In this document: positions 1-12,500 of the stretch, one piece after another
Numbering within the stretch: position 1 is the stretch's first letter
How the letters are laid out: each line of letters opens with the position of its first letter
Source: Anseranas semipalmata
Lineage: Eukaryota; Chordata; Aves; Anseriformes; Anseranatidae
Length of the DNA: 64,000 bases
NCBI GenBank assembly: GCA_013399115.1
Contig: VXAA01003378.1
Location: 164,594 to 228,593 of the forward strand
Direction: 5' to 3'
The notes under the pieces: model-generated
Told to the model about the DNA's origin: nothing
Seen by the model: only the letters and a program-made list of their open reading frames with translations
Database searches by the model: none
Program-made: the position numbers and the translations under genes

Positions 1-1468
1 TATCAGTGTAGGACATTAATAGTTTCCTTGAGGAAAAATTAGGTGTGTATTTTAGGTATATTTTGAGTCTATGCCTTGCAGTATCTGTCTTTTTGGAGGG
101 TGTCCCACTATATCTGTACTGCTCAGAGTACTCAGAGCTGCTGGGGGATGTATTACACAGATTCTGCTCTTTGAGACAGACGACTTATGTACCAGGTGCA
201 ATTTTGCTCTATTATTTGAAAAGTAAAACAACAGGACACATAGCAGGATCATACCCAGCAGTCCCTTTGTTGCTACCTTGACTGCAGAAAATCTTAGTCA
301 CAGGGTCTATTCTGTTGTCTCTACATGTTTTGTGGCAAGTAGAGTCTCAGGCACCATCCACCAAATGAAATGCATCCTCTCTGCCAAATAGTTTCAGCTC
401 TCCCTCAGGGCACTTATCACTTAACTGTGAAAAAGGGCCCAATGCAATGGCATATGACCTAAGAGGATTTCTCAGAGCTTCAAACTGGAATGAAGGGTTC
501 TGCTCCTTTGATGAGGCTTTGAACCTGCAACTTTGTGCTTGCAAAGCCTGTGGAAGAACCACCGCCCCCTCCCCACACTATGGTTGCGTTTCAGGGAGAG
601 CTAATCCACGTTCCCATTCCATGAATTTAAAACTAAGGGGGGCTTGCAGCAAGTATTAAACTTTACCTTAGGTATTCAACAGTAAAACAGCATCCATATG
701 TCACTCTGGTTCCAAAAGTAGATAAGGCACTCAGCTGCATTCTTTAATGCAAATCCCTCTAAAACCTTATATGCTATTAGTAGTCTGCTAGTTATTTGAT
801 GAAAGAGAAAATTAACTTTTCAAAGAGCAAGGCAAAAAATAGAACTGAGTCTATTACACCAACCAATCCAATATTCTGCACAATGAGATAGTGTTTCTTT
901 CTACTCATTATGCAGAGCAAAAGCAATCAACAGAAGCCTGAAATGATAATTGTACAGAAATGAGATCTGATTAAAAGCAGAGATCGGCAGGTATTGGAAA
1001 TAACCCACCTATCTCTGAAAGAAAGTGCAAATTCTATACAGTGCAAGTGTTGGATTGTTTAACTTGGCATTGCAGACCTGGTTTTCTTTCTAGCTGAATT
1101 TGCTGTGATTTAAGACAACTGTGGTCACAATGGACACGTCAGTTTAAAGCTGAAGTAAGTAATGTGAGAATTAAAGCCATGATGTTCATTCAATTCAAAG
1201 ACGAGAATGTACATTAACATTTTGATCTCTTTGTCACTTATTCTACCCCCAAAACATTCAGCAAACTACAGTAAATCAGAAGCTGATTCTAAGTTGCACC
1301 AAGGTTAATTAGAGAAGATTAAAATGGTATTGGATTTGCCCATAAACTCTGCAGCAACAGTTATTAACCATTTGGTGTTTATCTAAAATTACTGGATAAC
1401 ATGAAACTGTGCCATTCAGGATCCTATATTATGCTTGCATTAACTGCAATAAAAAATAAAATTAAAAA
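1..1468. other. AT-rich non-coding sequence, no gene seen
   Basis: No open frame here exceeds about 78 codons and none reads like a known protein. A slightly GC-richer patch with a C-run lies near 555-600, but it has no splice or promoter context that I can support. The end of the block grades into an A-run leading into the AAAAAG array. I see no interspersed repeat that I can name. Confidence 0.6.
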
Positions 1469-1540
1469 AAAAAGAAAAAGAAAAAGAAAAAGAAAAAGAA
1501 AAAGAAAAAGAAAAAGAAAAAGAAAAAGAAAAAGAAAAAG
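1469..1540. repeat. (AAAAAG)12 hexanucleotide microsatellite
   Basis: Twelve uninterrupted copies of AAAAAG, with a G every 6 bp from 1474 to 1540, preceded by an A-run from 1464. The + strand is all purine. The array creates spurious open frames: a Lys/Arg-alternating one on the + strand and a Ser/Phe-alternating one on the - strand. These are translations of the repeat, not proteins. A perfect array of this length suggests recent expansion and probable length polymorphism. Confidence 0.97.
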
Positions 1541-4500
1541 ATATTTCAGATACTGTTATTTGGGAATTGTTGGTGAGTGGCAAACTGCCAGGAAATTGCT
1601 CCTTTAAGAATAAATTGTAATAAATGGGAAAAGATAAGTGTGAGACACTTGTGTGTACTTTTTCACATACCCACAATCAGGCTGAAGTCTCAGCATGTTC
1701 AAGATTAATTTGATAAATAGCAGTTCCTTTTCCAGTACATGCTGCATTGCATCTGGTGAATACAGGGAGGGATGGAAGAAAAATCCATCAGAGGGAAAAG
1801 GCAAGAGGGTAGATCTAAAGTGTACCCAACTCCTATCTTTCATAATGCAAGATGATTTATGTGCACTCCATCTAAACTGTATGCAATGCTTCCTGTCTCT
1901 CCCAACACAGTAGTTGCATTTGGAATTATTTTGTGTGTTTGTATGCTTTTTTATTCCTCTTTCAGTCTGTCTTTCCCTCTTCTCCTCCTCATACACAGTG
2001 AACCTTTTCTTTCTCAGGTTTCTACTGCCTTATCTGTACTTTGCACAGGGAGTAAATTCCTGTTTACTTCTGAGGAAAAGATCAGAGCTGAGGGTATTAA
2101 TCAAGAAAGCTTGGGGGATATAGGAAAAATCTCGGACAGCAGGGCTTTTGGTTGCTCAAAAGGCCAATGACGGAAGAAATGTAGGAGTATTACTGGCTGA
2201 CAGACTTCCACTATAACTGCAGTCTGCATAGCCATGATGTCTTTTTTTCATCAGCAACAGCAAAAGGGTTGGGCAAGCCAGCAGAAAGGCTTTTCAAGCT
2301 GAAATGGTCAATCCTCTCTCTTTAGGCACAGGCAAATCAGGTGGCCTCCTGACCGCTACAAGCTGCCGGAGAAGGCAGCTGAGTACTGCACCTATTCTTG
2401 GAGCCAGTTCTGCAACTGACTCATCCTCTAGGCAGATCTTAAGAGAAAACTGGTATTGATGGTGTGTCAGAAGGGTATGATCCAACCAACCTCTTTGCTG
2501 TGTCAGTTTTGTAGGGCTACAGTGGAGACCTAATTTAGTACTGACTATAGAGAACAGATAGTTGTCTGAAAATGTCTGTGAGAGAGGAGATAGCATTAGC
2601 TGTATTGTAGAGTATACCCGAACTGCAATATAACCAAGACAACTGTGACCACAAATGTATAATTGCTTTTTTTTGTATGCAGAGAAAAGTGTTTAATGGA
2701 AAGTATTCAGCTGAATCTCAACTTTAAGAAAACAAAAACTCAAAGTGAAGACGTTTCTGTTAAAGAGAAGAGGAGAAAATGCTACTTACAGAGGTAAAGA
2801 GACTGAACTGATTAGTTAAAAAAAAAAAAAAAGGACAATTTTCACTATATATCCTGTATTTTTGGGAAAGTGCTATAGAAGGGAAAAATACTGGGAGACT
2901 TCTTATTAGGTGCAGTGTTATTTACAGTGAATGAGATAAGACCTGTACATAATTACTCAGATACAGAAATGCTTCCATTATCTATAAGTTGCTAATCATT
3001 TCCTTGAAGCCATAACCCTTAACAATATTTAAGTAAAGAGACTAGTCAGGGGAAAGCTGCAAAGCTGATGATAGTGGCAATCAACAGTACAAATATTCTT
3101 CAGCTAACAACCCTGTCCATGAACAGCTGGAAGAACAGTCATACAATCTGAAGATGAATAGATGGTTGACTATGCTCAAGAGGACAGAAAATTGGATAAA
3201 GCCCTCCTTTTCTAAAATAGAGTTTTAGCTTCTCTCTTCTGAAATGCATACTTAGAGGAAAGGCAGATAACTCGATAATCCATTTAAAAATTGTTTTGAA
3301 ATAAGCTCTGTTGCCATAAGCCGTGATGGAGGACATTTATTTGCTTACATTGTCTGCGATAGGGGGGCTCATTTACTCTGTCAGATATGTGGTATATCGC
3401 TTGCTCTCCCTGAGGGAGAGGGAAGAAAGGCTTCAGAAAGCCTTGGGGCACACAGAGGTTTACCTGTGCAGACACTTAGTGGGCTACCAGCCCTTGATAC
3501 CATTTTTGATGTCCAACTTGATATCATCCCCAATGAGCCACTCCCCACCACGAAATCAGCAAATAGAGCTTGTAATCACATGCAAAATGTCCTATAGAGT
3601 TAGGCCAATGGTCTGTCAGTGATCTAGCCTCATTTTCTGTCTTTGACAGGAGCAGTAAAGAGATGCCATTTATCGAGGATATGTAAGTCAGATCACTCTT
3701 TACTCTAAGGAAGTATTTCTTTTGGTCTGTGTTAAACTGATCTCCTGCAAGTTTTAATGAGTGCCAATAGCTCTTTTGTTGCAGGATTTGAGAAGCAACA
3801 GTTCTGTCGTCACCTTATAAAGCCATTCAGAGGAAATGGTTGCTGACCAGATGACGAGAAATAGCCCAAGTGGCAATGCCAGACTTGTTCTACATACACA
3901 GCATGTCTGTTTTGCCATGTTTGGGAGGTGATATATTCTAAGAAATTTCAGGTAAGCTCAGTTGTTTTGGGTTCTAACTTGTCTTTATTGCCACAATAGT
4001 GCCCATCTCACCATTTTCTCGTGCATTCACTGCTGTTCTTCGGCTTTTATGCCACGTAGGTTATGATAACATGATTATTGGTAAAAGTAATAATATTTAC
4101 ATGCATTTAAAGTTTGTGCTGTGCATACTGAGAGAATTACTTTGTAACATTTGTATTTACTGTTGTCCATTGAAACTTGATGCTTCAATTTGGTTTTTAG
4201 AGCAGCTGCCTAAAGCTGATCATCCCTGCAACATACTGGAATTAGGCCTGTGAGAGATAAGATAAGACTGTGCAAAAGTGATATCAGTGGTACAAAATAA
4301 ATGCTGTTCTCTATAAAACTGCAGGAATTAAGGAATGTTTCCCATAAATATTTATTGAGATCCAAAATTGTGCAGTACTTCTGCCACAAGGGACTTGTCT
4401 TCTGAAAACAGTGCAAAAGGAGAAAGCTTGTATGTGTTTTTCTCTTTCTTTCTGACTGTACATATTCACGTTGACATCCATTTGCCACATCGCGTTTAAT

Positions 4501-7500
4501 TTGCATATTTGACTCCTTCATCTGCATGAATCTCAATTATCCGTCTTCTCCGTGATGACTTGCTTTATTCCAACTCTTGTGAAAGACCTATAATTTTAAG
4601 AAATAAAGAAATAGAGAAAAAAATGTAAATTAAGGTTCTAGGGTCCCAAATAGCAGAGTAATCTTGCTTTGTGGCTCAGGATGGAAAATAAGTTTTCACA
4701 GGCTGTAATTTTAAGGTTTAAAGTTTGTGTCCTTTTGGCACATAGAGATGAGGATCACTGGAAACAAAAAAGCTTCTTATATGAGCCAAAACACATATTT
4801 GTATCTTGTCTGTGCTACTCTAATTACTACTTTATACCTACCATCAAAATTGTACTGGATGCCTTTTGATAGAAGTATAGAAGAACTAAATTTTAACAGT
4901 TTTTGAGGCTTCTGAAAAGGATAGGAGGAACTTCATTGGCTGAAAGATTTTATGCATTTTTGTGACTTTTCCCCCAAGAAATGTTTTTTGCTGAGAAAAA
5001 AAAAAGTTTAATTTTATATATTTTATTTTGTATTAGTTTTATGTGAATTATAACTCTGTTCCCATCTAAAGTCTCTGAAATTAAGCCAACAGTAATTATT
5101 CTGTCTGTTTTAAAGGGAAAATTATGCAGAAAAAAAGTCACAGAAATTATTTTGTGGAGTAAAAATATAGTTGCAATTTATATTTTCCTCCATGTGACAC
5201 TTCCAGAATATGTATTAAACAAACAAACCAACCAACCATGAAGTATTCTGAAAGATTCCAGATTTGTTTACTCTCTTTAATAAAGGGAAATTATAAAACA
5301 TATTTATATAATTATAAAATATAGGATTACTGTATTCTGTTACCTGGATGTGTTATGTTAGAATCATGAGAAAACAGAGGTGTGAAAAAATTAATCTGTT
5401 CATTTGATATTTTGGTGAATAGTAATTATTCTAATAAAATCTACTATTCATTCACTGTTTGAGTATTACATTGGGCTTTATGACTATTGCTGTGAGAAAG
5501 AATAAATTCAACTGTCGAAGTTAAAAACTTTTATGTTAAAACTGTGTAATTACACCCACAGCTTCTGTTTTCTCCAGAAATTGCACAAAACAGATGGGTA
5601 CAATGTACTTAGCCAGTCTCCAAACCTCTGCATATCTATTTTGAGTCCACAGTTCTATGGGTTCTTTCTGTGACCTGTAACCTTTCTCCTTGATTTTACT
5701 TTTACATGAAGAAACAACACAATATATTTTCTATTTTCGCTAACAATGTTTTTTATACTCCAAAAGTATTGTTGGAATGGTAAATAAACAGGTAAGCATC
5801 TACTTATGTAACTCACTCGCACATACATCAGTATATCTTTATAGATGTACAAAAACACATGCCTCAAGTCTACATGTAGCATGCTCAGGCCAAGTCTATT
5901 AGGACACTTAAAGTTACGTTTCATTTAATTTTCCATATATGTCCATAAATAAGCAGTTAGATTCTAAAGTCAGCACTTTGTTTTGGTAAAATAAGAGTTT
6001 TCCAAGTTGTCTCTGGACACTTCATAAAAATGCATTATGATATGTATTTATTTTTCCTGTAGAAAACTGAAAGATGCTTTTTACAGACAGTTGCATTTTA
6101 ATGTAATAGAGGTAACCAACTGGCAGGAGGGTCACAAACAGTCATTCCAACTTGCACGGCCATTTGCCAGCTGTGACAGATTTGGCTTTCGTGGGATTAA
6201 TGTTCTATAAATCACTTATACCAAAGCAGGTAATTGAAAATAATTTTGTTTTGTTCTGTAATTATTTTGGCAATGCAGATTCCTGTCCTAGTTTTAGCAG
6301 GCAGGTATTTCATAAATATTTTATTTTTGTATGACACACCCAGGATTAAGTGGAAATGAAATAATTTTCTGTGGCATCAAAGCACAAATGGACTGTGATA
6401 GAAAATCTGTGTAAACATTGCAACAAAGATGGTTTCCGCACAGGAATGGCACAGAAAGAGTGCATGAATTAATATGTTATTCTTGTTGCCAAAGTAGTTG
6501 GGGAAAGGTGATGAAAAGGATAAACATAAATACTTTTCTGTTTTTTTTCTTGTGATTATTACAGATTAACATGTTAAGGTCTTCAGGCTACTTTGACACA
6601 GCACTGCCTAAGGAGTGCTGTGGAAGTGTGCTTTATTTAGGCAGCATCCTTGAGATGAGCACTCTGCAATGAAATAATATAAGAAAATCTGGCTGTGTAG
6701 GCTGTATGTTCTAGAAAATCTTGATTGCACTGTCTCTTCACTGACCACTCAAAGTTGAAAATAGCTGTATGCAAAATCTTATTTTGATTTCTCAGGGGGA
6801 ACGTAGTTAAATATGATGAATCGTATAGTCTTAGCAATTACTGTCAGTCTTGTCATTTTGAAAGGAGAAATAGTTGCTTTAATTTACAAATGGAAAAATA
6901 GAAATGGAAAATAAAGAAAAAGCCATTTCAAAATAGTTCCTCTAAAGTCAAATAAAAAGAAATCAGAGGCAAGAACAGCTACCTTCTTTCTTTGTCTGCT
7001 TTAAGGAGATCCATAGCAGTTTAAGCATGCACTAAGTCTTAGTCTGAAAGATAAATCAAGGAGAAAGAAAATATATATATCTTAGCTAAAAGTGGTATTT
7101 TGTCCTCCAGCTCTACAGTTTGGCTAGATTAAAGGGAGGACGGACTGGGTTCCATGCAAGCTGTGGGCTTTACAATTAATTTGTCACCTTGAATTTTCTG
7201 TTTGCTACTCCAGTAATATATGTGCAAAAATCTGTGTACATAGGTTCGTTCAGCTTCAAAGAGGTGATCATTGCAAAGAGTGTGCATAAAACTGATTTGT
7301 TTACTATTTTCCTTTTCGTACTCTGATCTCTTTTGATCTGGGTTTATTTTTAAATTCTGCAGTTCAGTGCAGTCTTGAAGTCTGCTCCTGATTTCACTAC
7401 ATTTTTGTAAACTGGGAATAATAACATAAACTAATTTGAGTTTACAAGAAAAACCTGTATCTGAGATTTGCTACAGTGATCAGAGCTACAAATGTATGGA

Positions 7501-9463
7501 GACAAGCTTGGACAGATATGACAAGGTTCAAGTCAATAAAACAATGTGACACTCACTGGCTGAGGGAGAATAAAACCAAGGACATTTTTGTATCCCAATA
7601 AGCCCTATCATGGCAGTAGGATAATCCTGAAAAAAGCAAACAGGACCAGACACTAGCTTAGTCAAACTGGGAAGCCTCAGGTCACCTTATCCAGGGGCAG
7701 TCAGCTACTGTACTGCATGATGACAAGCAGTAAGGCTGTCAGTCTTCTTGTGATACTGGAAATAGCCACTCATGCGAAAGCTGAATGTTCAAAGATCAGT
7801 CAGTGTGATGAGAATTTGAGAACCTAAAATTATTTGGAAAGATGCCAGCGGGTATCAGTGCCACTCACATGAATGCATTTGTTATCTAGTGCTGACAGAT
7901 CAGGAAAGCATAGGGTAGAGGACCCAAGGCTCTCTCGGTGTCCTGGAAGTGAATTGGATCACAGGCACACACATGGGAATTGTTGATAAAATGTGGCTTA
8001 ATGATTGAAAATCTATAAGAAATACCTCTGGTCAGATTCTCTTCAAGATATAAACACTCATTATTGCTGTCAGAAATCATGTATGCAAGAGAAGGAATGA
8101 AGAAGGAAGTGAGTAAGGTATTTTGTGTCTTCTGGCAAGACAGAGGTGTTTCATGGGATCAGGTCATAAGAATGTAAGGACTTCATCCTAGTTCAGGTGT
8201 CAGTGCTTCCTCTAAGAAATGCCAAGTTTACACGGGGATCATGGACACACTTTGCTAAGGGCTGACCCTTTGTTTATTCAAATGAACAGCTTCTATCACT
8301 TAATAAAATCACAAAATTCCAGTAAAAACATAAGTGTTTCTGGTAACAAAACCAACGCTGCTAAAACTAAGAAGAGGTACTGTCAGACCAGAAAATGTAA
8401 AGTGTTTTCTTAGATGCATGCAAATAGATGTCACAAATGTTTTGTTTTGTTTTGTTTTTCTTTATCTTTACTCCTGTTACTCCAGGCCTGTTCATGCTTC
8501 CATGTACTGTCTATTATTCTTTCCACTTCTTTGTTCAGACATGCAACAGATTTGTAATTATGATGGAGGCAGTTAAGAAGTCTTGGAAGGTGATCTTTTG
8601 ATTTTCAGCATGAATCCATTTCAAGATTATATTAATGCTTTAGAGCATTTTTTTTATGGTAAGGTGCTTTTCAAATGAATGTGTATATTATCTATGGTTG
8701 CCAGTGATGGATATAAAAAGAAAATTATAATGTTCAGTGAAATAACACTATTTTTGCCTTAATATGAGATTGTTTCTTATGTAATGAATGAACTATAATG
8801 AAAATTGGAAATAATAATCCTATTTTTATAAAGTATTTGATTTAAGAAAGTAGATCTGCAAGGCTCCATACATTATGGTGTATGTTCAATTATTAACTCA
8901 GCTTCCTATATACCCTTGATGTTTCATTGCATTTTCATAAACTATCACTTACGGATTCTGCTGGTTGTAATTGATTCTTTCTCTTCTTAATGATCCAGAA
9001 TAAGTTGTGTAGATCTAAAATGGATCTAAAAGAGCTGTTCATTGCTTTTATCTTTGCACACTTTTGGATATAATATCTCAAGCTATTAAAATGGTAATTG
9101 AATTTTCTGATTAAACATAGATGGAATGCTATACTCAGAAACGGGAGATGATCAAATATGGAATAAATTGATAAGTCTCTATTTAAGGTAGGACACTGAG
9201 GGAGGTTCTTCTCTCTGAACAGTATTGATTCATTAATTTACAACTGAATTTGGTGGTTTGGAATGACAACACTAGTGAATATTTCTTGGGTTACTGAAAA
9301 TTAAGCTGCAGTGAAAGGAATCCTTAATAGGGCTCTGCTCATAAGAATATTGAATTTATATTAAAAGGAGGAAGGAATCTATATTAGGAGAAAGTGATGT
9401 GAGCTAGTTCCAAGATGAGATTTCAAATGTGTATTTTAAAATTACATCTCAAACTTGGCATGC
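1541..9463. other. AT-rich non-coding sequence, no gene seen
   Basis: The longest frames are 130 codons (1604-1996, -), 100 codons (2294-2596, -), 108 codons (4210-4536, -) and 99 codons (3323-3622, +). None has a recognisable domain, a conserved motif or paired splice signals, and such lengths occur by chance. Small simple repeats include a 16-A run at 2818-2833, an AAAC/AACC stretch near 5217-5238 and four TTTTG units near 8441-8458. No transposable element was recognised. Confidence 0.6.
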
Positions 9464-9489
9464 AAAATTTTAGCTTAAAATTTTAGCTT
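9464..9489. repeat. 13-bp exact tandem duplication
   Basis: The 13-bp word AAAATTTTAGCTT occurs twice in perfect tandem, at 9464-9476 and 9477-9489. It contains the palindromic core AAAATTTT. It lies only 47 bp upstream of another tandem duplication, so this small region has duplicated at least twice. Confidence 0.9.
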
Positions 9490-9536
9490 CTTTTACAAGA
9501 AAATCATGTGAATGTGCATAAAATATTTGAAACATA

Positions 9537-9584
9537 AGATCTTTAAATTTTAAGCACTTCAGATCTTTAAATTGTAAGCAGTTT
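9537..9584. repeat. 24-bp tandem duplication
   Basis: Two adjacent 24-bp copies at 9537-9560 and 9561-9584, both starting AGATCTTTAAATT, identical at 21 of 24 positions. The three substitutions mean the event is older than the exact 13-bp duplication just upstream. No gene or known element overlaps it. Confidence 0.88.
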
Positions 9585-12500
9585 AAAATTTAGACAAAGA
9601 TTTCCTTTCTTCTCTGTGCATAAGGAACAACAGTAGTCAATATTTTTAGTGCAAAATTTATTGTATATAATTGTAAAATGTCTTTAAAATGGAAGGTCCT
9701 CATTATAAGTCCATATTTGGATATCTGGGCAACTGATTTGACTAAAGTACTGAGCATCATGTTTTCTTTACTCAAAATCAGGCCACTAGCATATGCTACT
9801 AAAATTAATTTTGACAGTACTATTGAACATTTTCAATGATTATTTTCAGAGTTACTTAAAACTGTGAATCACTGGGGTAGTGTTACAATACTCTGGATTT
9901 CCCTGCTGTAAACAAAGGATTATGTTCTGGTTAAATATAGTATCAAAACAATGTGTGATTGTAGATTATTTTAAAGTTGGACCTGGTCATATCAACTCAG
10001 GAAAGCATTTTGTTTCATATTTAGATAGACAGCCCAATAACTCCGTGGAAAAGTATGTTGAAGAATCTGATGCTGTATGCTTAGTATTGTTTATAGTCTA
10101 GACGTTTGCAGTGGAGAATTATCACTACTTTGGGGATCCTCCAGTGGTCTAGAGGAGGACAAAGACAGCGTAGTCAAACATTCTATAGAGCTCTGCTTCC
10201 TGCCTTGTTGCACAGAGACCATACCAGGAGCACAGGTGGATTGTGTTGACAGAGTTGAAGATTATGCGGTGTGATGATAGGTTCTAAGGTAGACCTACTC
10301 CATTAGCTAAGTTGGGTTATAAAGCTCCCTTTTTCAACTGTATTTGGCTGCATGCCTACAGTTCAAATGTTGAAAAATAAATCTTTGCAGCCACTACTGC
10401 TGATTGAACCTACTGGAGGGACTACCTGGGGCCTAACTTTTCTTCTACATCTTTTATGCATTTTAAAATGGAGAATATAGCTGTAACTGATAATCTCAAA
10501 AGAGAGGAGTTTTGTGTTTTGTTTTTTTTTGTTTGGTTTTTTTTTTGCTTTTAGTTTTCAGTTTAGTTTAAATAATACACATACCACTACTACTGGGAAA
10601 ATATGACCTTTTAGTATGAATGTCAAGACAGTAATGACAACTAATTAAATTAACCTAAGCTATTTCTAAATACATTTAAATAAATAAATAAAAACGTGCT
10701 TTGTTTTACTGAATGCCAAGATGAAAGAATACTGTCTCATCTAAGACATCAAAGCCTTGAAACGGTTTGAAGAAAAAATGCAGTGCTAATTTTTGTTGAA
10801 AGCAAAAGTATTCCTAAGAGAGCCACTTCTTCTAAACCATATGTCTTTGACATAAACCGGCAATAAAGGAAAAAACTGCTGCTGAGAGTCTGAGAAATGC
10901 AGCTTAAATGCTTGTTCCTGTTCAGATATATTCGAATAATTTGACCTTATTGGAGATACATTGTACGTGCTTATTCTGAGACTCATGTAAACTGTTGAAT
11001 TGAGCTTGGCACAATTCACTGTGTTAGAAGAAATGGAATACATTTGAAAGTAAGCTATAACAATAAGATTGTAGTGTTACTAACTGGAATGAAATCATCA
11101 ACAGAGTTCACTTGGAGTTTATTTGGCACATACTCTAAATGCAGGTCACAGGAGTATTGTGGCAAATTCCCACATCTGGGTCTATGTACATTGTAAGTCC
11201 ATGTGACAACTTAGATGATCATGAACCATTCTTTCTCCATACTGGTAATTCTATTTGAAGGAAACAGAATTTCTTTTGTTCTTTTCCAGGTCTGCCATGC
11301 AGTTTGGAAGAGACTCAAGACACATTGTAGTCAGGACCCTTCTCTGAATGCTTGGGTTTGGTGTACAAAGATGCTGGGATTTCTTCCTTCAGTACAATGG
11401 AGATGGTATCACTTTCTTTTCTTTGATATGACACAAGAAATTCTCTTATAGGGAATGCCTACTGCTGCTCTGTGAGAAAATTCTCCTAGGAAATAACATG
11501 GTAAATACAGCAAATAAAAAGATGTATCAAGAAAAAAGAAAGATTTCTGTCAAAAGCTAAAGAGCAGGAAATAGCAGAAGTTTGTCAAAGCTGCATCACA
11601 TATTTATCACATTTCTCTGGCCTTCTAAGTACCTAAGTTTTATTAAAACTTACAACCAGTAAATGCACTTACTACCAGTAGCTAGCCAGAGCTGATTTAG
11701 AACTGAACCTTTAGCCATAAACCGTGTGCATTTGCAGCTGAAAGAGGCCCTGCCTGATAGATCTGATGATAGAGTGACTTTAGCTCCTTTCCAATTTCTG
11801 TGTAACTGTCAATTTCTGTAAAACTCCAGAGCAATTTTATCTTTTACTTTATGTTTACATTCTTATATAATGGAAATCTAGGTAAAATCCTTATCATTGG
11901 ATTATTTCTGCTGTAAGCACTCTTAAACAGTGGGTAAAGTACAAAATCTTCATTGTTTTAGGACCTGAAGATAGCTTTTCCTCCCACCCCATTAGTAAAA
12001 TTCCTTGACCAGTTTTGTTTATACTCCCTCTTTCACCCACTGAAGCTTGAATTATTTTCTGTACAGTAGAATAACTTTAAGGGAATCAACTTATACCTTC
12101 TTTCTTGGAAATCAGCCTGTAGCCTTTCAGTCAGGGTGCTACTCTTGGAAATAAGATGTATATTAGAACTCAAACATATAGGCAGTACCCACGAGGTTTC
12201 TCTGTGTAGTCAGACTTGATTTTAGAAGAAAATGGCAGTTTTAACTTTATTTTGCCTAGAGTTTAACCTAATGGGTATCTGTTGACAGTGTCTGTCATAC
12301 TGACCTCCTTAGAGTATGTAAGTGTTCCTTAGCCTAATTTCGAAGAATTCAAGGATGGAATGGTCTGAAATATCAGTCAGGGTACTGTTTTGTGTGTGTG
12401 TATGTGTTTTTTTTTAATCGTTTACAGTATTTCTGCTCACTAAATGAGTAATAAGAGAATGAGTTTTTTTTTTTTTTTTTTTTTTACAATTTATGCATAT

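Noticed and set aside
1401..1676. Basic Lys/Arg-repeat frame (+) and Ser/Phe-repeat frame (-)
   Set aside because: Both are translations of the AAAAAG microsatellite, with no coding context on either side.
2294..2596. 100-codon frame on the - strand as a gene
   Set aside because: It has the length expected by chance, with no recognisable domain, and no promoter or splice context; kept only as a note in the block description.
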